A stretch of 64,000 nucleotides of DNA from Allolobophora icterica (lineage: Eukaryota > Annelida > Clitellata > Crassiclitellata > Lumbricidae), in NCBI GenBank assembly GCA_963556255.1, contig OY744610.1:59453664-59517663 (forward strand), given 5' to 3'. The notes beneath the pieces were generated by a model. It saw nothing but the letters and a program-made list of their open reading frames with translations. It made no database searches and was not told the DNA's origin. A program made the position numbers and the translations under genes. Of the stretch, positions 20,497-46,288 are shown piece after piece. Numbering within the stretch: the first letter of the stretch is position 1; every line of letters starts with the position of its first letter.

Positions 20497-21166
20497 AGTA
20501 CATACCCATTAGGAAGGAGCCTTTCAAACGCGCTACACAAATTGTTTGGGCTAATTTGTTGAAGAGGGGTTTATTTGCTTGGATAGATTCAGGTTCACCA
20601 AACTGTGTACTTTGTCGAAACGCTGCGCAAAGTTTGGTGCCATTGTGTCCAATTCTGTATCTGTACAATTTTCATGGGACTTTGTTTTTTCAGGGAATTG
20701 AATGGCAGAATTCCAATATTGGGCTGCGGTTAAGGGAAATATTGATTGGGTTGTCGATGATCCACGTCTGAACATTTTGGGCTTTGCATAAAGGAATTGA
20801 ATGGAAGTTGTTTTGCTATCCATTGTGTTTGATCGACATATTTTGTGACCGAGAGTTTCTAGAACAAAAATAGTTTTCCATTTAAGACACTTAAACTCTG
20901 AGTTGTTTATTTCTGCACAACATCTGCCAATGGGTTTGTTGCCCATATTTGAGAGAGAAATATGCATTTACTGTGTGCTTTGTAGTTAATTATATGTATA
21001 TATATGTATGTATATATATGTAATATATATATATAATGTATGGATGTATATGTGTATGCTGATGCTGTATGCATGATTCTTGGAGTGCATCTCAGGAATT
21101 TCTCTTTAAGTGGTGCTGTATAAATTTGTCATTAATTTTACAAGTATAATATGTATATAATTATGC

Positions 21167-21171
<5 letters not shown>

Positions 21172-21233
<62 letters not shown>
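21172..21233. repeat. (GT)n microsatellite
   Basis: About 30 GT units. Confidence 0.95.
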
Positions 21234-21234
<1 letters not shown>

Positions 21235-21389
21235 AATGGATATGTGTATACGTATGTATGTTAACGTATGTACATTGTACATTATATATGTGTCTGTGTA
21301 GATATTTGGAGCCTTAGTCATAACAAAAAGTTCTATTGGTAGAATTCAGTTGTTCTGAATAGTACCCCGTGTGTAATGTCTATGGGTAA

Positions 21390-21840
21390 CTGAGGGGTAT
21401 GGTTACTTCCTTGATCCCACCTCCCCATTCGCCGTTGGAAAACCCCTCGCTGCTGGTGACCCTGTTGGCATCTACGTAGGCCAGACAGCTATGAACTTGT
21501 CCTCACCCTACAAATGTCTTGAATGAGGGTGTTGTATGGGACCCAATATCTGCAGGCAGTCTGCATCGAACTATCGTAGGAGGGATCGGATGTTGTCAAG
21601 GGGGTAGTAACTGTTAGTAGTTGCTCCCAATGAGATGTTCAACAGTCCATGCCACGTTACTCTTATTCACCCTTCGGGCGACACCCACTATACCCTCTAA
21701 GCACGCGCAGGGTGTGCACCACCGCGTCAGGTTTGGCATACACTTAGTAATATTCACGTGTATCAAGTTATATATTGTAACTGACTCGGATTTCAAGTTC
21801 TGCTGATTCGATTGTTAACGTCTGGCGAGGGTTGGGTGAA
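21390..21840. other. No gene recognised
   Basis: GC-richer unique-looking sequence with opposed 60-codon frames. No splice or domain support. Confidence 0.35.
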
Positions 21841-21894
21841 TCTGCTTAGCTACCTGGATGAAGTTACAGCGCTGTCTTGAGAAATCCTGAGATT

Positions 21895-22052
21895 TTTATA
21901 ATAATAATGATGATAATAATAATAATGATAATGATAATGATGATAATAATGATAATGATGATAATAATGATAATGATATTAAAAATGGTGATAATAATAA
22001 TATTATTTATTATTATTATTATTTTTTTTTTTTTTTCCCCGAGGTACATATG

Positions 22053-22116
<64 letters not shown>
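21895..22116. repeat. AAT/ATT-rich microsatellite cluster
   Basis: Imperfect AATAATGAT repeats, a T run, then about 20 ATT triplets ending at the SINE. Confidence 0.9.
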
Positions 22117-22117
<1 letters not shown>

Positions 22118-22295
22118 ACACATTTATTAAGCACCACTATCTAGTGATGAAGCATCAATTGATGGTGCTGAGCAATTGTGAGTGAAGGACTGGCTCAAGG
22201 TCCCTATACAGTAATCGTCTCGGAGGAGGAGACTTGAACCCGTACTCTGCGCCTTAGAAGGCGAGCGTTTGGATTAATGGGCTTCTGTGGCATTT
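22115..22295 (-). repeat. tRNA-derived SINE, family 2
   Basis: On the - strand: tRNA-like head (TAATCCAAACGCTCGCCTTC... GGGTTCAAGTCTCC), then CAGGGACC-like TATAGGGACCTTGAGCC, CACTCACAATTGCTCAGCACCATC and a tail of TTAATAAATGTG plus ATT repeats. Copies elsewhere: 26960, 30680/31098(-), 39095(-), 58370 and 62605(-). Confidence 0.7.
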
Positions 22296-22552
22296 TACTT
22301 AGCATTATCTCAAGTATACAATTTTATTTGTATTAAGGTTGACAAAAGTTTTCAGTCCAAGTTTAACGAATATTACTGAGAAGTAATTAAATGTTTATCG
22401 CCTTCATATGGCAATTAATGACCACCTGTTGCTTTATTGTTTGTTGAGTGATAATCATAACTTTCTCTGTGGCGTCTTTATTGGTTGCGCCGTTCACTTA
22501 TTACTGTTTGTGTGGGTGGTAATATTTCTCATTGAGGTTCTTTACATTCCTC

Positions 22553-22632
22553 AGCACTCGTGAATAAGGTGGTGCCCTGCGCTTAGCTGTAGAGTAGCGC
22601 TTTGGAAATTTGGAGTTTTTATGATTTATGTT
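22553..22632 (+). repeat. Retroposon 3' tail (AATAAGGTGGTGCCCTGCG family)
   Basis: GTGAATAAGGTGGTGCCCTGCGCTTAG...GAAATTTGGAG, as at 1608 and 52343. Confidence 0.6.
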
Positions 22633-22914
22633 TATTACCGGATAATTATGTTGCCAGATTTATGGTTCATTTTTTCTCCCAGCTGATTGATTACCCAGTT
22701 GGAGTTTTGTGCTTGTTTTTTTTGGCAGGGAGATTTTGATGCCAGTCTTTATGCCAGAATGATAAGTTGGGGTTAATTTGCAGTTAGGGTTTCATGTTTC
22801 GTATAGTTTCCGAAAATTGCCTGGAGGTTTGCTATTCCGAATATTGCAATATTGCTCCACCGTGGAGCCTCCACGGTTGCCGATTTTTTAGAGTTCTTGC
22901 TTTGTAAAGCCTCT

Positions 22915-23165
22915 CCCCCAGAGACGGTTACTTTGCAGGGACCTTCTTCAGCAAGTCCTTCACTACCTGTTCCTCAGCACTACGTCCTGGAATTGGTTAC
23001 CTAGCATCTGACGACATGAGCTTCTCGGTCTTTCTCTACCTCTATTCTGTAAGTGCTTGAAAACCATTTTGTTTGATCCTGGTTTTCCATCGTTAGGTCG
23101 AGAGTGCCTCTGATGAGTTTCTCTTTAAGAGGCGCTATATAAATCTTTGATTACATTACATTACC
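22915..23165 (+). repeat. Composite SINE family-2 body and GCGCTATATAAAT tail
   Basis: GCAGGGACCTTCTTCAGCAAGTCCTTCACT is family-2 body. AAGAGGCGCTATATAAATC followed by ATTACATTACATTAC is the tail shared by many non-LTR retroposons here. Confidence 0.55.
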
Positions 23166-24149
23166 ATCGACTGATGCTTGGTCTGTAGACAGTGGTGCTT
23201 AATATAATGCAGAGGTCTGTGAGCGAGACCATAATTTTATAATATATACGTAATAATTACAAATAAGAATAATATTTACTGTTCATTCAAATATTGAACC
23301 AATATTTGCAGGGTTTTGTTGAGTATTGTTCCAGCGTTTTCTGGTTGCTGATTGCTCCAGTTTTAGAGCACCGTTCTTTCAATATTGCTCCTCCAGCGTT
23401 TGTGGAATTGCACTGAATAATTGTCCCAACTGAATTATTCCTTTTTTCTAAATTACCTGATCAATGAAGGCAAACGAAATTGCGTTCTGATCAAACAGTC
23501 ATCTATTGTGCCACTTGCATCACTCTGTTTTCCAATGCCACATTTGATGAACGAGAGAAAACTGGTAGTGTGGACAAAATCCATAGATTCCGTACGGAAT
23601 ACTGAAGTAATAAAGTGGAAAATGGATTATTGAAGATACGAGGCTGCGTTTTTTGGTATACAGAAGAGATCTCTTCGGCATATGATGGGATCTTTTGAAT
23701 GTTTTTGAGACCGAATGGGGGTCTCTGAAGACAGACTTGCTGGAATTTATTTGTATGGTGTAAGAACAAAAACTTTAATGATGATGCTGATGGCGAGGAC
23801 AATGATTCTGCTGCTGATTAAGAGGAGGAGGAGGACAGTGGTGTCTACCAATGGGGATTTGGGGGGGGGGGGGTAGAACGATCTCCCACGGTTGCCAGAA
23901 GTGGTGGGGGTTGGTTTAACCATCTGGATATAAACTGGGGTTGTTGATTTCCGATAATATATTTAATTTATGTTTCATGTATGTTATCAAAAACACATGT
24001 TATCTGTGAGTAACGAACTCGTGGTTCCCTTGAAGTAACATATTTTGTGCAGTCTGTGCCAACTCAGACACATCAGCTGTGGGACACACAGAGTGGGGGG
24101 GTTTGTTCTTCCATTCCAGGTGGGGTTTAGACTTTAGACACCACTGGAG

Positions 24150-24335
24150 GATGCTAATGATGATGAGATGGATGCTAATGAGAAGGAGGAGGAGGAGGAG
24201 GAGTATGCTAATGATGATGAGGAGGATAAAGATGCTAGTGATGATGAGGAGGATGCTGATGGTGAGGAGTAGGAGGATGCTGATGGCGCTGAGGATGATG
24301 TTGATGAGGAGGAAGAGGATGGTGATGATATGCTG
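24150..24335. repeat. Imperfect GAT/GAG purine-rich repeat
   Basis: Degenerate ATGATGAGGAGGATGCT units. The 86-codon frame across it (Met/Arg-rich) is a repeat artefact. Confidence 0.75.
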
Positions 24336-24597
24336 TTAGTCTAGTTACAAATTGATAAGTACTGAAAAGCCCCCATGTGCCAAGCAGTGACTGATGGACA
24401 GTGCCTCAATCAGACATGGAGGAATGCCACAAGATCAGATCAGAATCTAATCATTAGATGGACCATCAAGTATGTTTGGCTCACACACCCTTGTGTTATC
24501 CGGCCAAATTATGCAAGTCATTCAATATATATATATATTTTTGTTTTTATATCATATATATTATATATATGTATGTGTATATATATATATATATATA

Positions 24598-24854
24598 CAG
24601 TGCTTTTTTTCTAGAAAAAAAGGTTCCGGAACGGAGCAATAGGTTCCGGAACGCAACTATTATGGGCGGACTAAAATCACGAGAAAAACGGGGTTGGGGT
24701 TGGAAGGGGTCTCAATAAACACTGAAAACAGTTCAAAAACATTTAAATTAAATTAAAATAACTAAATATTTGTTTTTATTATTAAAATAAATAAATTATT
24801 TTTTAGTAGCTGAAAAAGGTGCCGGAACGCCGTTCCCGCTGAAAAAAAGCCCTG
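24598..24854. mobile_element. hAT-like MITE (257 bp)
   Basis: The ends are CAGTGCTTTTTTTCTAG and, on the other strand, CAGGGCTTTTTTTCAGC. Inside, GGTTCCGGAACG and GGTGCCGGAACGCC are imperfect inverted sub-terminal blocks. It is inserted into a TA microsatellite, so the target duplication cannot be read. Confidence 0.65.
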
Positions 24855-24886
<32 letters not shown>

Positions 24887-25194
24887 GGTTTGTGGCCAGT
24901 CTTGGTAAATGAGAGTGCTTTGCAATCTGGCTGGATGCTTTTAGGATTAGGGACATTTTATATGACAGAAGAGAACATGATCCCAAGAGAGCCATCAGAT
25001 GAAGTGTTAATTCTTGGGAGAGAGGTAGTGAGAGACGGAGAGATAGAGAGAGACGGAGAGAGAGAGAGAGGACCTGATTCCAGTTGTTTCACTCCTGGTG
25101 TGGTGTTCAGTGTGATGGAATGGCAGTTCCGAATTCTGCGTTTGATTCCCTGCTGAATAGATCTGGAAGATGTTTGAAGAGTTCTGTTCTACCG

Positions 25195-25325
25195 GAAGTG
25201 CACGTGGAACTCTGTTGTACAGAATGGGTACACTGTGGGTGGGAAGATCAGGTGGTGAGGAAAGGACTGAGGCTAAGAAAATGATGTCGCACACACACAC
25301 ACTTCATGGGCATGGAAGCCTCTTT
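25195..25325 (+). repeat. SINE family 1, 3' part
   Basis: GTACACTGTGGGTGGGAAGAT and GGACTGAGGCTAAGAAAATGATGTCGC match the body of family 1. The tRNA head is absent. Confidence 0.6.
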
Positions 25326-25430
25326 GTGTGATACAATACAACTGTATTTTATGTTATTTTTCTTCTTCCTAAGTTCATGATGCAGTGCTTGTGAAACCAG
25401 GATACCCGTTGAAACGGATAATGCTGAACA

Positions 25431-25960
25431 AAGTTGACTTTTAGCACTACACTACAGTTTTTTTATACTGTAAGCCAGGGGTGGCGAACCTTTTTTAAGG
25501 TGCGTGCCAAAATGCTGCTAAATCGTTTAAAAAAAATACCGTCGCGTGCCCCTCGGAATTTTGCACAGTAAATAGTTACTTTAAAAAAAACTAAAACCCG
25601 AAAAAAGTAACAAAAAATGAATTAGGCGTAGGCCTAAAGACGTTATTTCAAAGATTGTTTTTGAATGGCATTAAAATGAAGTCCTTCAACAAGGAAAATG
25701 TAGATTCCTACAGGAATTTTGTATTTCTAAGTTTAAAATTTTGGGGACGCTCTGAATTCCGCGTGCCCAACAAATTTCAACACGTGCCACTTTGGGCACA
25801 CGTGCCATAGGTTGACCATCCCTGCTGTAGGCCTACGTTAAGCACTACACCATGTTGGGTTAATAGCTTTGGGGACATAACAATACTTCACTTTAGGCAG
25901 AGTGGCACATGATTAAGAGCGCATGAGCGAGTCCACACTGTAGTTGCTGTAGACTTTCAG
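25431..25960. repeat. Dispersed repeat (family of 735-910) split by a hAT MITE
   Basis: Flanking halves 25431-25475 and 25833-25950 match the repeat at 735-910. The hAT MITE inserted inside it. Confidence 0.55.
25468..25832. mobile_element. hAT MITE (349 bp) with near-perfect 8-bp duplication
   Basis: The element spans 25476-25824 with ends CAGGGGTGGCGAACC and ATGGTCAACC...CCATCCCTG. The flanks are CTGTAAGC and CTGTAGGC, an 8-bp duplication with one mismatch. The sub-terminal GTGCGTGCCAAAA/CACACGTGCC blocks are inverted. The CAGGGGTGG terminus is common among animal hAT elements. Confidence 0.8.
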
Positions 25961-26124
25961 TTTTGAGTCTGAAGTGTGGAATAGTCATTATGGGAAATGA
26001 GCGAGTTCCGTTGAGTGTAGCAGCTGGTAAAAGATTCAAACGTTTCTGTTTACTTTTTGGCTTGTTTTGACAGTGTCATAATAAGCAGTTTTTGTTTGTT
26101 TTTGGAAAAGTGTTCAGTTGCACG

Positions 26125-26480
26125 AAGACATTGGATTCTCTGGTAAAATGCAGAATTTTTGGGATATCCTGAATTCAGAAGATTCTGGTAAAATGCTGCT
26201 TTTTTGGGATCTTCTGAATTCAGAAGATTCTGGTAAAATGCTGCTTTTTTGGGATCTTCTGAATTCAGAAGATTCTGGTAAAATGCTGCATTTTTGGGAT
26301 CTTCTGAATTCAGAAGATTCTGGTAAAATGCTGCATTTTGGGATCTTCTGAATTCAGAAGATTCTGGTAAAATGCTGCATTTTTGGGATCTTCTGAATTC
26401 AGAAGATTCTGGTAAAATGCTGCATTTTGGGATCTTCTGAATTCAGAAGATTCTGGTAAAATGCTGCATTTTTGGGGATC
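26125..26480. repeat. 45-bp palindrome-bearing tandem repeat, ~8 units
   Basis: The unit contains GGTAAAATGCTGCATTTTTGG followed by the 20-bp perfect palindrome ATCTTCTGAATTCAGAAGAT. Units differ by one or two bases and by loss of two T's, so the 77-codon frame across it is not conserved. Short relatives of the palindrome occur near 33190-33310. Confidence 0.9.
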
Positions 26481-26954
26481 TTGTGTCAAAGGACAATTAT
26501 GTATGTATGTATAGAAGACACTTTTAAGAGCGTAATGTCTTTTGCAGACTGTTTATCACCCCAGAACTGCTTTTGTAAACGAGTTTAACTGCCTCGGTCG
26601 AACCCAGTTGAAAGTCCTAATCATTTAGTAAATAGCAATAGGCCTTTAGACTTATCATCGCCTATTCCTAAAACAAGTTAAAAGTTTAATGGCCTATTAG
26701 TCCAGAAACCCACTGAACAAATAGAATCTGGATTGCTATAAGACTTGAATGGCGCCCGAGCGGCGCGTGACCGTAATTGGGTCAAACGGGAAGATGTTTA
26801 CTTGAACCGATCGATTTCTAACCGTGTCAGGCCAGCGAGGGAGGGAGTCAAACACGATGGTTACCTTTGTTTTGTAATATTACCTGTGATATGTTTGTAA
26901 TAAAAAGCGGTCGTATCTCGTTTGACCTCTTTACTTTTTCTTATGAATTATCTT

Positions 26955-27090
26955 GAGTTTGTTTCGTGTGGTCGAATGGTTAGAACGATTGGCCTGTAAC
27001 GCAGAGAGTGCAGGGTCGAGGTTCCTTTCACTGTGCAGGGACCTTGAGCAAGTCCTTCACTCACAGTTGTTCAGCGCCATCGATGTTCTG
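26955..27090 (+). repeat. tRNA-derived SINE, family 2
   Basis: tRNA-like head GTGGTCGAATGGTTAGAACGATT...GGGTCGAGGTTCC, then GTGCAGGGACCTTGAGCAAGTCCTTCACTCACAGTTG. Confidence 0.7.
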
Positions 27091-27129
27091 TCGTATGGTC
27101 GTGTGTGTACTTCTGAAATTTGGAAGGAG

Positions 27130-28185
27130 GACAATATTAAATACAGCTATATTATGATGTATTATATTGCATTGTATTGTATTGTATTATATTGTATAGT
27201 TTCACTGCTCCTGCAGTCGGCAAAAACCTTTCGTTGGCAAGACTTTGACGAGATTTTGCCATTGAACAAATATTTTCTATGTTCTGATCAGTGTCTTGCA
27301 TTGGCCACAGACCTAGAAGACACCCATGGGGAAAGTGTTGTTGATAATGATGGTTATGGCCACGAAAATGTTTATTATTATTAAACGTCGTGTTGTCATG
27401 TAACCTTACCTAATACCTATGAGAGACGTATACCTATACTACATCTGTTACTTGTTAGTACTTCCGCATTCTTTCAGTCTGCTTAGCTCATCTTTCGATC
27501 TTTCACATTACTTTTCATCTCATTAGTCTATAAGTTATTTCAAGCATCCGTTTTCTCCTTGACCTTGCCTCTTCCATTCGCCGTTATTGGCTTCTGTGCA
27601 GCCAAGCTGACCCAGGGTCTGGCTATCTCAGTGTGTGTGTGTGTGTGCGTGTGTGCGTTTGTGTTCCTACGGTCCTCTGTCCGTGTGTCTGTATGGGTCT
27701 TTGTCCGTTTCTGTACTTGGCTGCTGTATTAGGTTATCTCCACTATGCTGTGGCATCTGGTTATAATTTCGTCATACCACCTGTTCAATCAGTGGGTCCA
27801 ACTGCTGTTGAAACTGATACTGTGTGTCTGTCAAATCCTATCTGGATTCCTGACCTATTTCTGCTTTACTTTAGAATTCGGTTCTCGAGTCGTGTACTAC
27901 TTCCATAGTTTCTTTATGGTCTCTGTCACAATAATAATAATAATAATCAGGAGATGAAGACAATCGAAGGCTAGATGACGCGCCATTGAAGAACGCCTGC
28001 ATCACCGCCTACAGCGACCAAATCCCGCAATGTGACTCTGAGCGCCTGTAGTTCTAGAAGACTTCTGACTTCACTTCACCCTCTGCCTCTAGCTGACCAT
28101 TTGATATATTAATAATAATAATTATAATTATAATAATAATAATAATAATATATTAGTAACAATGAAGATTAAGATGATAATAATG

Positions 28186-28242
<57 letters not shown>

Positions 28243-28440
28243 TTAATCATATTAATTGCACTATAATTCTATATTAATAATGATAATGCACTATAATTCT
28301 AAGCTAATAATGGTAATGTTAATAATAATGGCACTATTATAATATATTAATAACAACAACAGCAATAATGATAATAATAATAATAATAATAGCACTATAG
28401 CAATAAATTATTAATAATTCTCATGATAATGAATTATTGT
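27130..28440. other. Upstream intron or flank of the receptor gene
   Basis: No further LDLa exon was found by looking for C...DCxDxSDExxC-like codons. The stretch holds ATTGT repeats (27150-27200), a GT-rich patch (27630-27660) and long AAT arrays (28106-28260, 28370-28395) that end just before the first receptor exon. Confidence 0.45.
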
Positions 28441-28448
28441 TGTTGTAG

Positions 28449-41807
<13,359 letters not shown>

Positions 41808-41857
41808 AAAGCGCAACAGTTGCCGCTGTAAGTGGTGTTCCATTTGGTGAATAAATG

Positions 41858-41955
41858 GTTGATATATATATATATATATATATATATCTGTGGGCAAGTT
41901 TATATATATATATATATAATATATATATATGTATATATATACATGTATATATATT
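41858..41955. repeat. (TA)n microsatellite
   Basis: Interrupted TA runs just after the receptor stop codon. Confidence 0.9.
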
Positions 41956-43984
41956 GTGATGGGTTTTGTGCTCCATTTATTGTGCTCCACTCGTTTACTT
42001 GTTGGAGTGTACCTGACTGCATTTTATTAGAATTTGTCTCAACAACTTCCAAATGAAGCATGTATAACTACCTAGCATTCAAATATATTTTTCTCATATA
42101 TTTATTTAACAACATTTTGACCTTAATTAACCACAGATCTGAATTCTAGGGGCAAATCAGATGTGAACAAAATGAAGTTAGTGACTAAAAGTATTACGTG
42201 AATGCTTTCTGCTGCATAACAGCAGATGAAGGTTGTAGTTTCAGTTTTACTCTATTACTGTCAGAATTTATGAATATATTTGCATGAATTACTGTAGCGT
42301 TTTAATTTTGTACGTTTTCAGATGTCGGGAGAAGAACGTGTGCAGTTTCATTTTCCGGGAAGAGCGTTAATTCTTGATACTCCTAGAGTGAATACTTCAA
42401 AAGACATGAGTCGCATCTTAAAACTGCGCAATCACGACTTGGAATTTTCTTTGGCCCTCACTTGATCGGTTGAGCAACTCTGAAACCAGACACTGATCCG
42501 TTCGTGTCAAGACTCTGTCCTCTTGTCCGCATTTTGTCTGATTGCTCTAAACAGTTTTTGTCTCCGTGTGCAGTCACTCTTGTGGTTGAACCAGCTACAT
42601 AGGTGATTAGTGGTTTGCAAGGAAGGGGTTTTCGGTGGTACGAACCTTTCACGTGTCTACTGGGTCTGAAACTCACACGTGGAGTTGTAACTGTAGGTTG
42701 GCACGATGGCTGGGTTTTTTGACGCAATGGGTTTTCTCCGTGACTTCTGGGGTTTAATTCCAAGTGTATGATACAAAGACGAAGATTTGTTGTTGAGGTC
42801 GATTGTGTTGCGATGACAGTTTTTCAAGGTGTGCTAGATAAATTTCTTTATTAAATTGATCGTTTGTTGGTGAAAAGGGAGGTGTGTACATTATGGACTT
42901 TATAACGAGACCCAAGCTGAAATTTGCTGGTGGATTTTTTGCATTTGTTATTCTCGACTTGGACTTGTTCGAAATGAGGTGTGTAAATAAGTAAATAATT
43001 CGTAAATAAATTATAGTTATTGAATAGGTTAGTGAGTTTGAGTGTGCATGTGGTTGTTCAGCTATAGCACTTTGGAGAGGTGCAAAAAGTGCTGGCATAT
43101 TATATCATAAAAACTTATTTACTATTATTATTATTATTATTATTGTTATTTTATAGTCGAGGGATCATATACCTATGGCAAGGAAGTGAAGGAGACTAGT
43201 TTGATATTATTATTTCTGATTTTTCCTGAGGTCGAAAGTAATCCCTCGGTATTTTGGAAAAGTTACGGTACATTGTTCAGGCAGGACCGATCTTTGCTGC
43301 TATCCATCTGCTCCACAGCATCATCTTCTTTATTATTATTATTATTATTATTATTACTTAGTATTGTTATTTATTAGTATTTATTATTATTTTTCGTTAT
43401 TTGTTATTTTTTGTTTTTATTATTTATTATTATTTTGATTGTTTATATATTATTAGTACTATTATTCAGCTGTTACTAACATCTTTTGCATTGTGAAGCA
43501 CCAGTGCAGTTGAGCAGTTGTGCGTATAAGAACTAGTCACTTCTGGTAGTTGTTCCGTCTCGAGATCTGCGAAAGTCGAGCTATATATAGCTATATTGTT
43601 TTGTGAGTTCTGTAATCATGGCCCATTTTCTTTGCTTCGTCAGTCAGCTTTGCATTTGCTCGAAACGTTCTTGTCCTTGTATTCGTGAAGCAATGCAGAT
43701 GCTGGTTTCTTTAGCTTCTTGGACTTGTTGAACTTTGTAATTGTGCTGCTGGGAAAGATGTGCTTGCTAGACTTTGCATCTGAATTTCAGCGAGGTCTCT
43801 GAAAGTTGTTTCATTTAAAATCTAACCTCACTAGTGGTATTGCTCCATTCTACATTCTGGCCAAGTTGTAAGTGGTAGTTCCTAGTTGTCTTGTTTAGCA
43901 TTAAATCCAATGCATCTTGCGAGTCCTTTCATGTTGGTATAAACCACAAGAGCAGATTGTGCACTTGCTTAAAAGGTTTGGTCT

Positions 43985-44332
43985 GAAGAATGATTCAGCT
44001 ACCCACCGTAGCCTGACTTGTTTCAGTTACTCGCCGTAGCCTGACTTGTGGTTTAAGCTACCCACCATAGCCTGACTTGTGGTTTCAGCTACCCACCATA
44101 GCCTGACTTGTGGTTTCAGTTACTCGCCGTAGCCTGACTTGTGGTTTCAGCTACCCACTGTAGCCTGACTTGTGGTTTCAGCTACCCATCACAACCTGAC
44201 TTGTGGTTTCAGCTACCCACCATAGCCTTACTTTTGGTTTCAGCTACCCATCACAATCTGACTTGTGGTTTAAGCTACCCGCCTTAGCCTGACTTGTTTC
44301 AGCTACCCACCACAACCTAACTTGTGGTTTCA
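43985..44332. repeat. 31-bp tandem repeat, ~11 units
   Basis: The unit reads roughly TTTCAGCTACCCACC plus ATAGCCTGACTTGTGG. Units vary by up to 5 bases. Confidence 0.9.
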
Positions 44333-45734
44333 TTAATATAACAGTAATGTCTTCAAAACTTGGACAGACATCTGGATGAGGGAAAAATGAAAATTCGTGT
44401 ACAAAGTGTTTTATAGTTACACTAGTATGGTATGTATCGTTGCAGAATGCTAGCTGTGCGTGTGGAGAATGTTGTATAATTTGTAGCTTTCCTTTTTATG
44501 CCACCGTGTACCATTTGATGAATAAATAAATGGTTGATATGTTAAAGGGTATTCATTGTGGCCAACCGTTGTGTTTTTGTGATGTGTTAGAGGATACGCG
44601 CTACAATATCAGACTGTATGCCACAGTTATTGTGCTCCACTGTTGTCTGTAGCTACAGTACCTATTGTATGTGACAGACTCTTTTTGTCTGCTGTAAATA
44701 TCGATGCACGCATTGACCTTGTCTTTGGGGAGATCTGAGGCAGTTTTGCCCATAAGTGCAACATGTGCACTGTCTTAAACATCTTCGGTGTTTTTGTAGA
44801 GTTTTGAATCTTCCACTCTGTTGAGGGTGTGTAAGAAGATCTGGTTTAGCTAGAGCAGAGTTCGTGAAGTAAAGATGTCATGTTGCCACTTTGCTGCATA
44901 CTACACAGTTTGTAGATGGTTTTTGCGTTTGTACTAGTTAATCTGTACAATATGAGGGCCTTTTTTTCTAGATGGCTCGGTGTTTTGTTTATTTTCGCCA
45001 AAGATGTAACTATTTCTTCTGTCGAGAGAAAACTTGGGATTCTTGCAATGATTTTGAGGAGTTTTTTGGGTTTTCTTGCTAACTGTTGGTGACAATTGTT
45101 TTTTGGTGTCTTCCTATGGCATGGATAGTTCCCAAAGTTTTTACGTGATGCTGTGATGCCATTGTATTCGAAATTATTTTGTTTGGCTGGGACAATTCTT
45201 AGAACTGTTGATCTGATTAAATTAATTTCGTTAGTGGGTTGAAATGGAAGAGGATTGTGGAGGCTGCGCTGTTGCATAATGCCTTGGTTTTTGCGATTTG
45301 AATTTGTGCAGTTGGAGATTTAGTTATCACTTGTAATTTAAGAAGCTTTGACTGGACAAGTTTACTTTGTTGAAATCAAGTTTGTCTTTGTCGAGACAGA
45401 AGTGTAGACACAGAAAGATTTAGTTAATGGAAGTGTAAAAACTTTAAATAAGTGTTAATTTGGTCTATTGAATGTAACAGTTTGGAATTGAAGAAGAATT
45501 ATATTGCTTTTTTGTTTAGATTTACAAAGTGCTACAGCTTTTTTCTTTTGATTTGTTGGGATGATCAGAAAGGTGTTCAACATCTTGGTTGCCCGACAAA
45601 GTGTGGTCTTGTTTCATTGTACAAAGAATAAATTAATTACTCTTTATTGTTCTAGGTAATTTTCTGTTGTCCTTGTTTGCCGGCAAATTCTAGTGAAGAA
45701 TTTGTAAAGTTAACCGGTCCGTGAGAATTTTTGT

Positions 45735-45985
45735 GTTTATGATGTGGTAACGATGTTTTTCTGTGTATTTATGATGTGGTTGCAAATTGTAACCACATCA
45801 TAAACACATGGTAAGTTACGATGTGTTTTCTTTGTGTTTATGATGTGGTTACGAATTATCACCACATCATAAACACATCGTAAGTGTATATTTATGTTTA
45901 TGATGTGGTTAGAATCGTAACCACATCGTAACTTACGATGTGTTTTCTTTGTGCTTATGATGTGTTTATCACATGGTTACGTATT
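45735..45985. repeat. Cluster of inverted repeats, GATGTGGTTA/TAACCACATC
   Basis: Three successive hairpins with stems of TTTATGATGTGGTT and AACCACATCATAAA and loops of 5-8 nt, separated by TAAGTTACGATGTGTTTTCTTTG-type spacers that are themselves repeated. Located near the end of the putative receptor 3' UTR. Confidence 0.85.
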
Positions 45986-46288
45986 TATCGGCGGTATTGC
46001 CTGGAAACATTCCTTAACAGAAGCCGTAGTCCGTAGCTAGCTTTTCCTGTTCCCTTCACGTGTAGGAATATTTTCTTTTCGTTGTACGGTGAGTGATCAA
46101 TTCGCTTAGTTCGCACTGTGTTTGTTCACTGTGTTGTGATTTTTATATTCGTTTCTCCTGTTAGTGCATCCGTTAATGTTTGTTGGTAATAAAGTTTGAA
46201 GGAGATGTTGGAACAATTTATGTGCTTTGACTTCTAGCGTGTAGCTTAATTGTCAGAGGTTGTTTTGAGCTGCAGTACAAACGATTAC

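Larger units (their letters stand above)
41808..46200 (+). other. Probable long 3' UTR or downstream flank of the receptor gene
   Basis: Mostly T-rich unique sequence with few recognisable transposons, unlike the rest of the window. Possible poly(A) signals are AATAAA at ~41852, ~44520, ~45628 and 46186 (GGTAATAAAGTTTG). A minus frame of 143 codons (44846-45277) has no recognisable domain, and I do not call it a gene. If the last signal is used, the 3' UTR is about 4.4 kb. Confidence 0.45.

Noticed and set aside
44846..45277. 143-codon minus-strand frame as a gene
   Set aside because: Lys/Asn-rich reading of T-rich DNA in the likely receptor 3' UTR; no domain or splice support.
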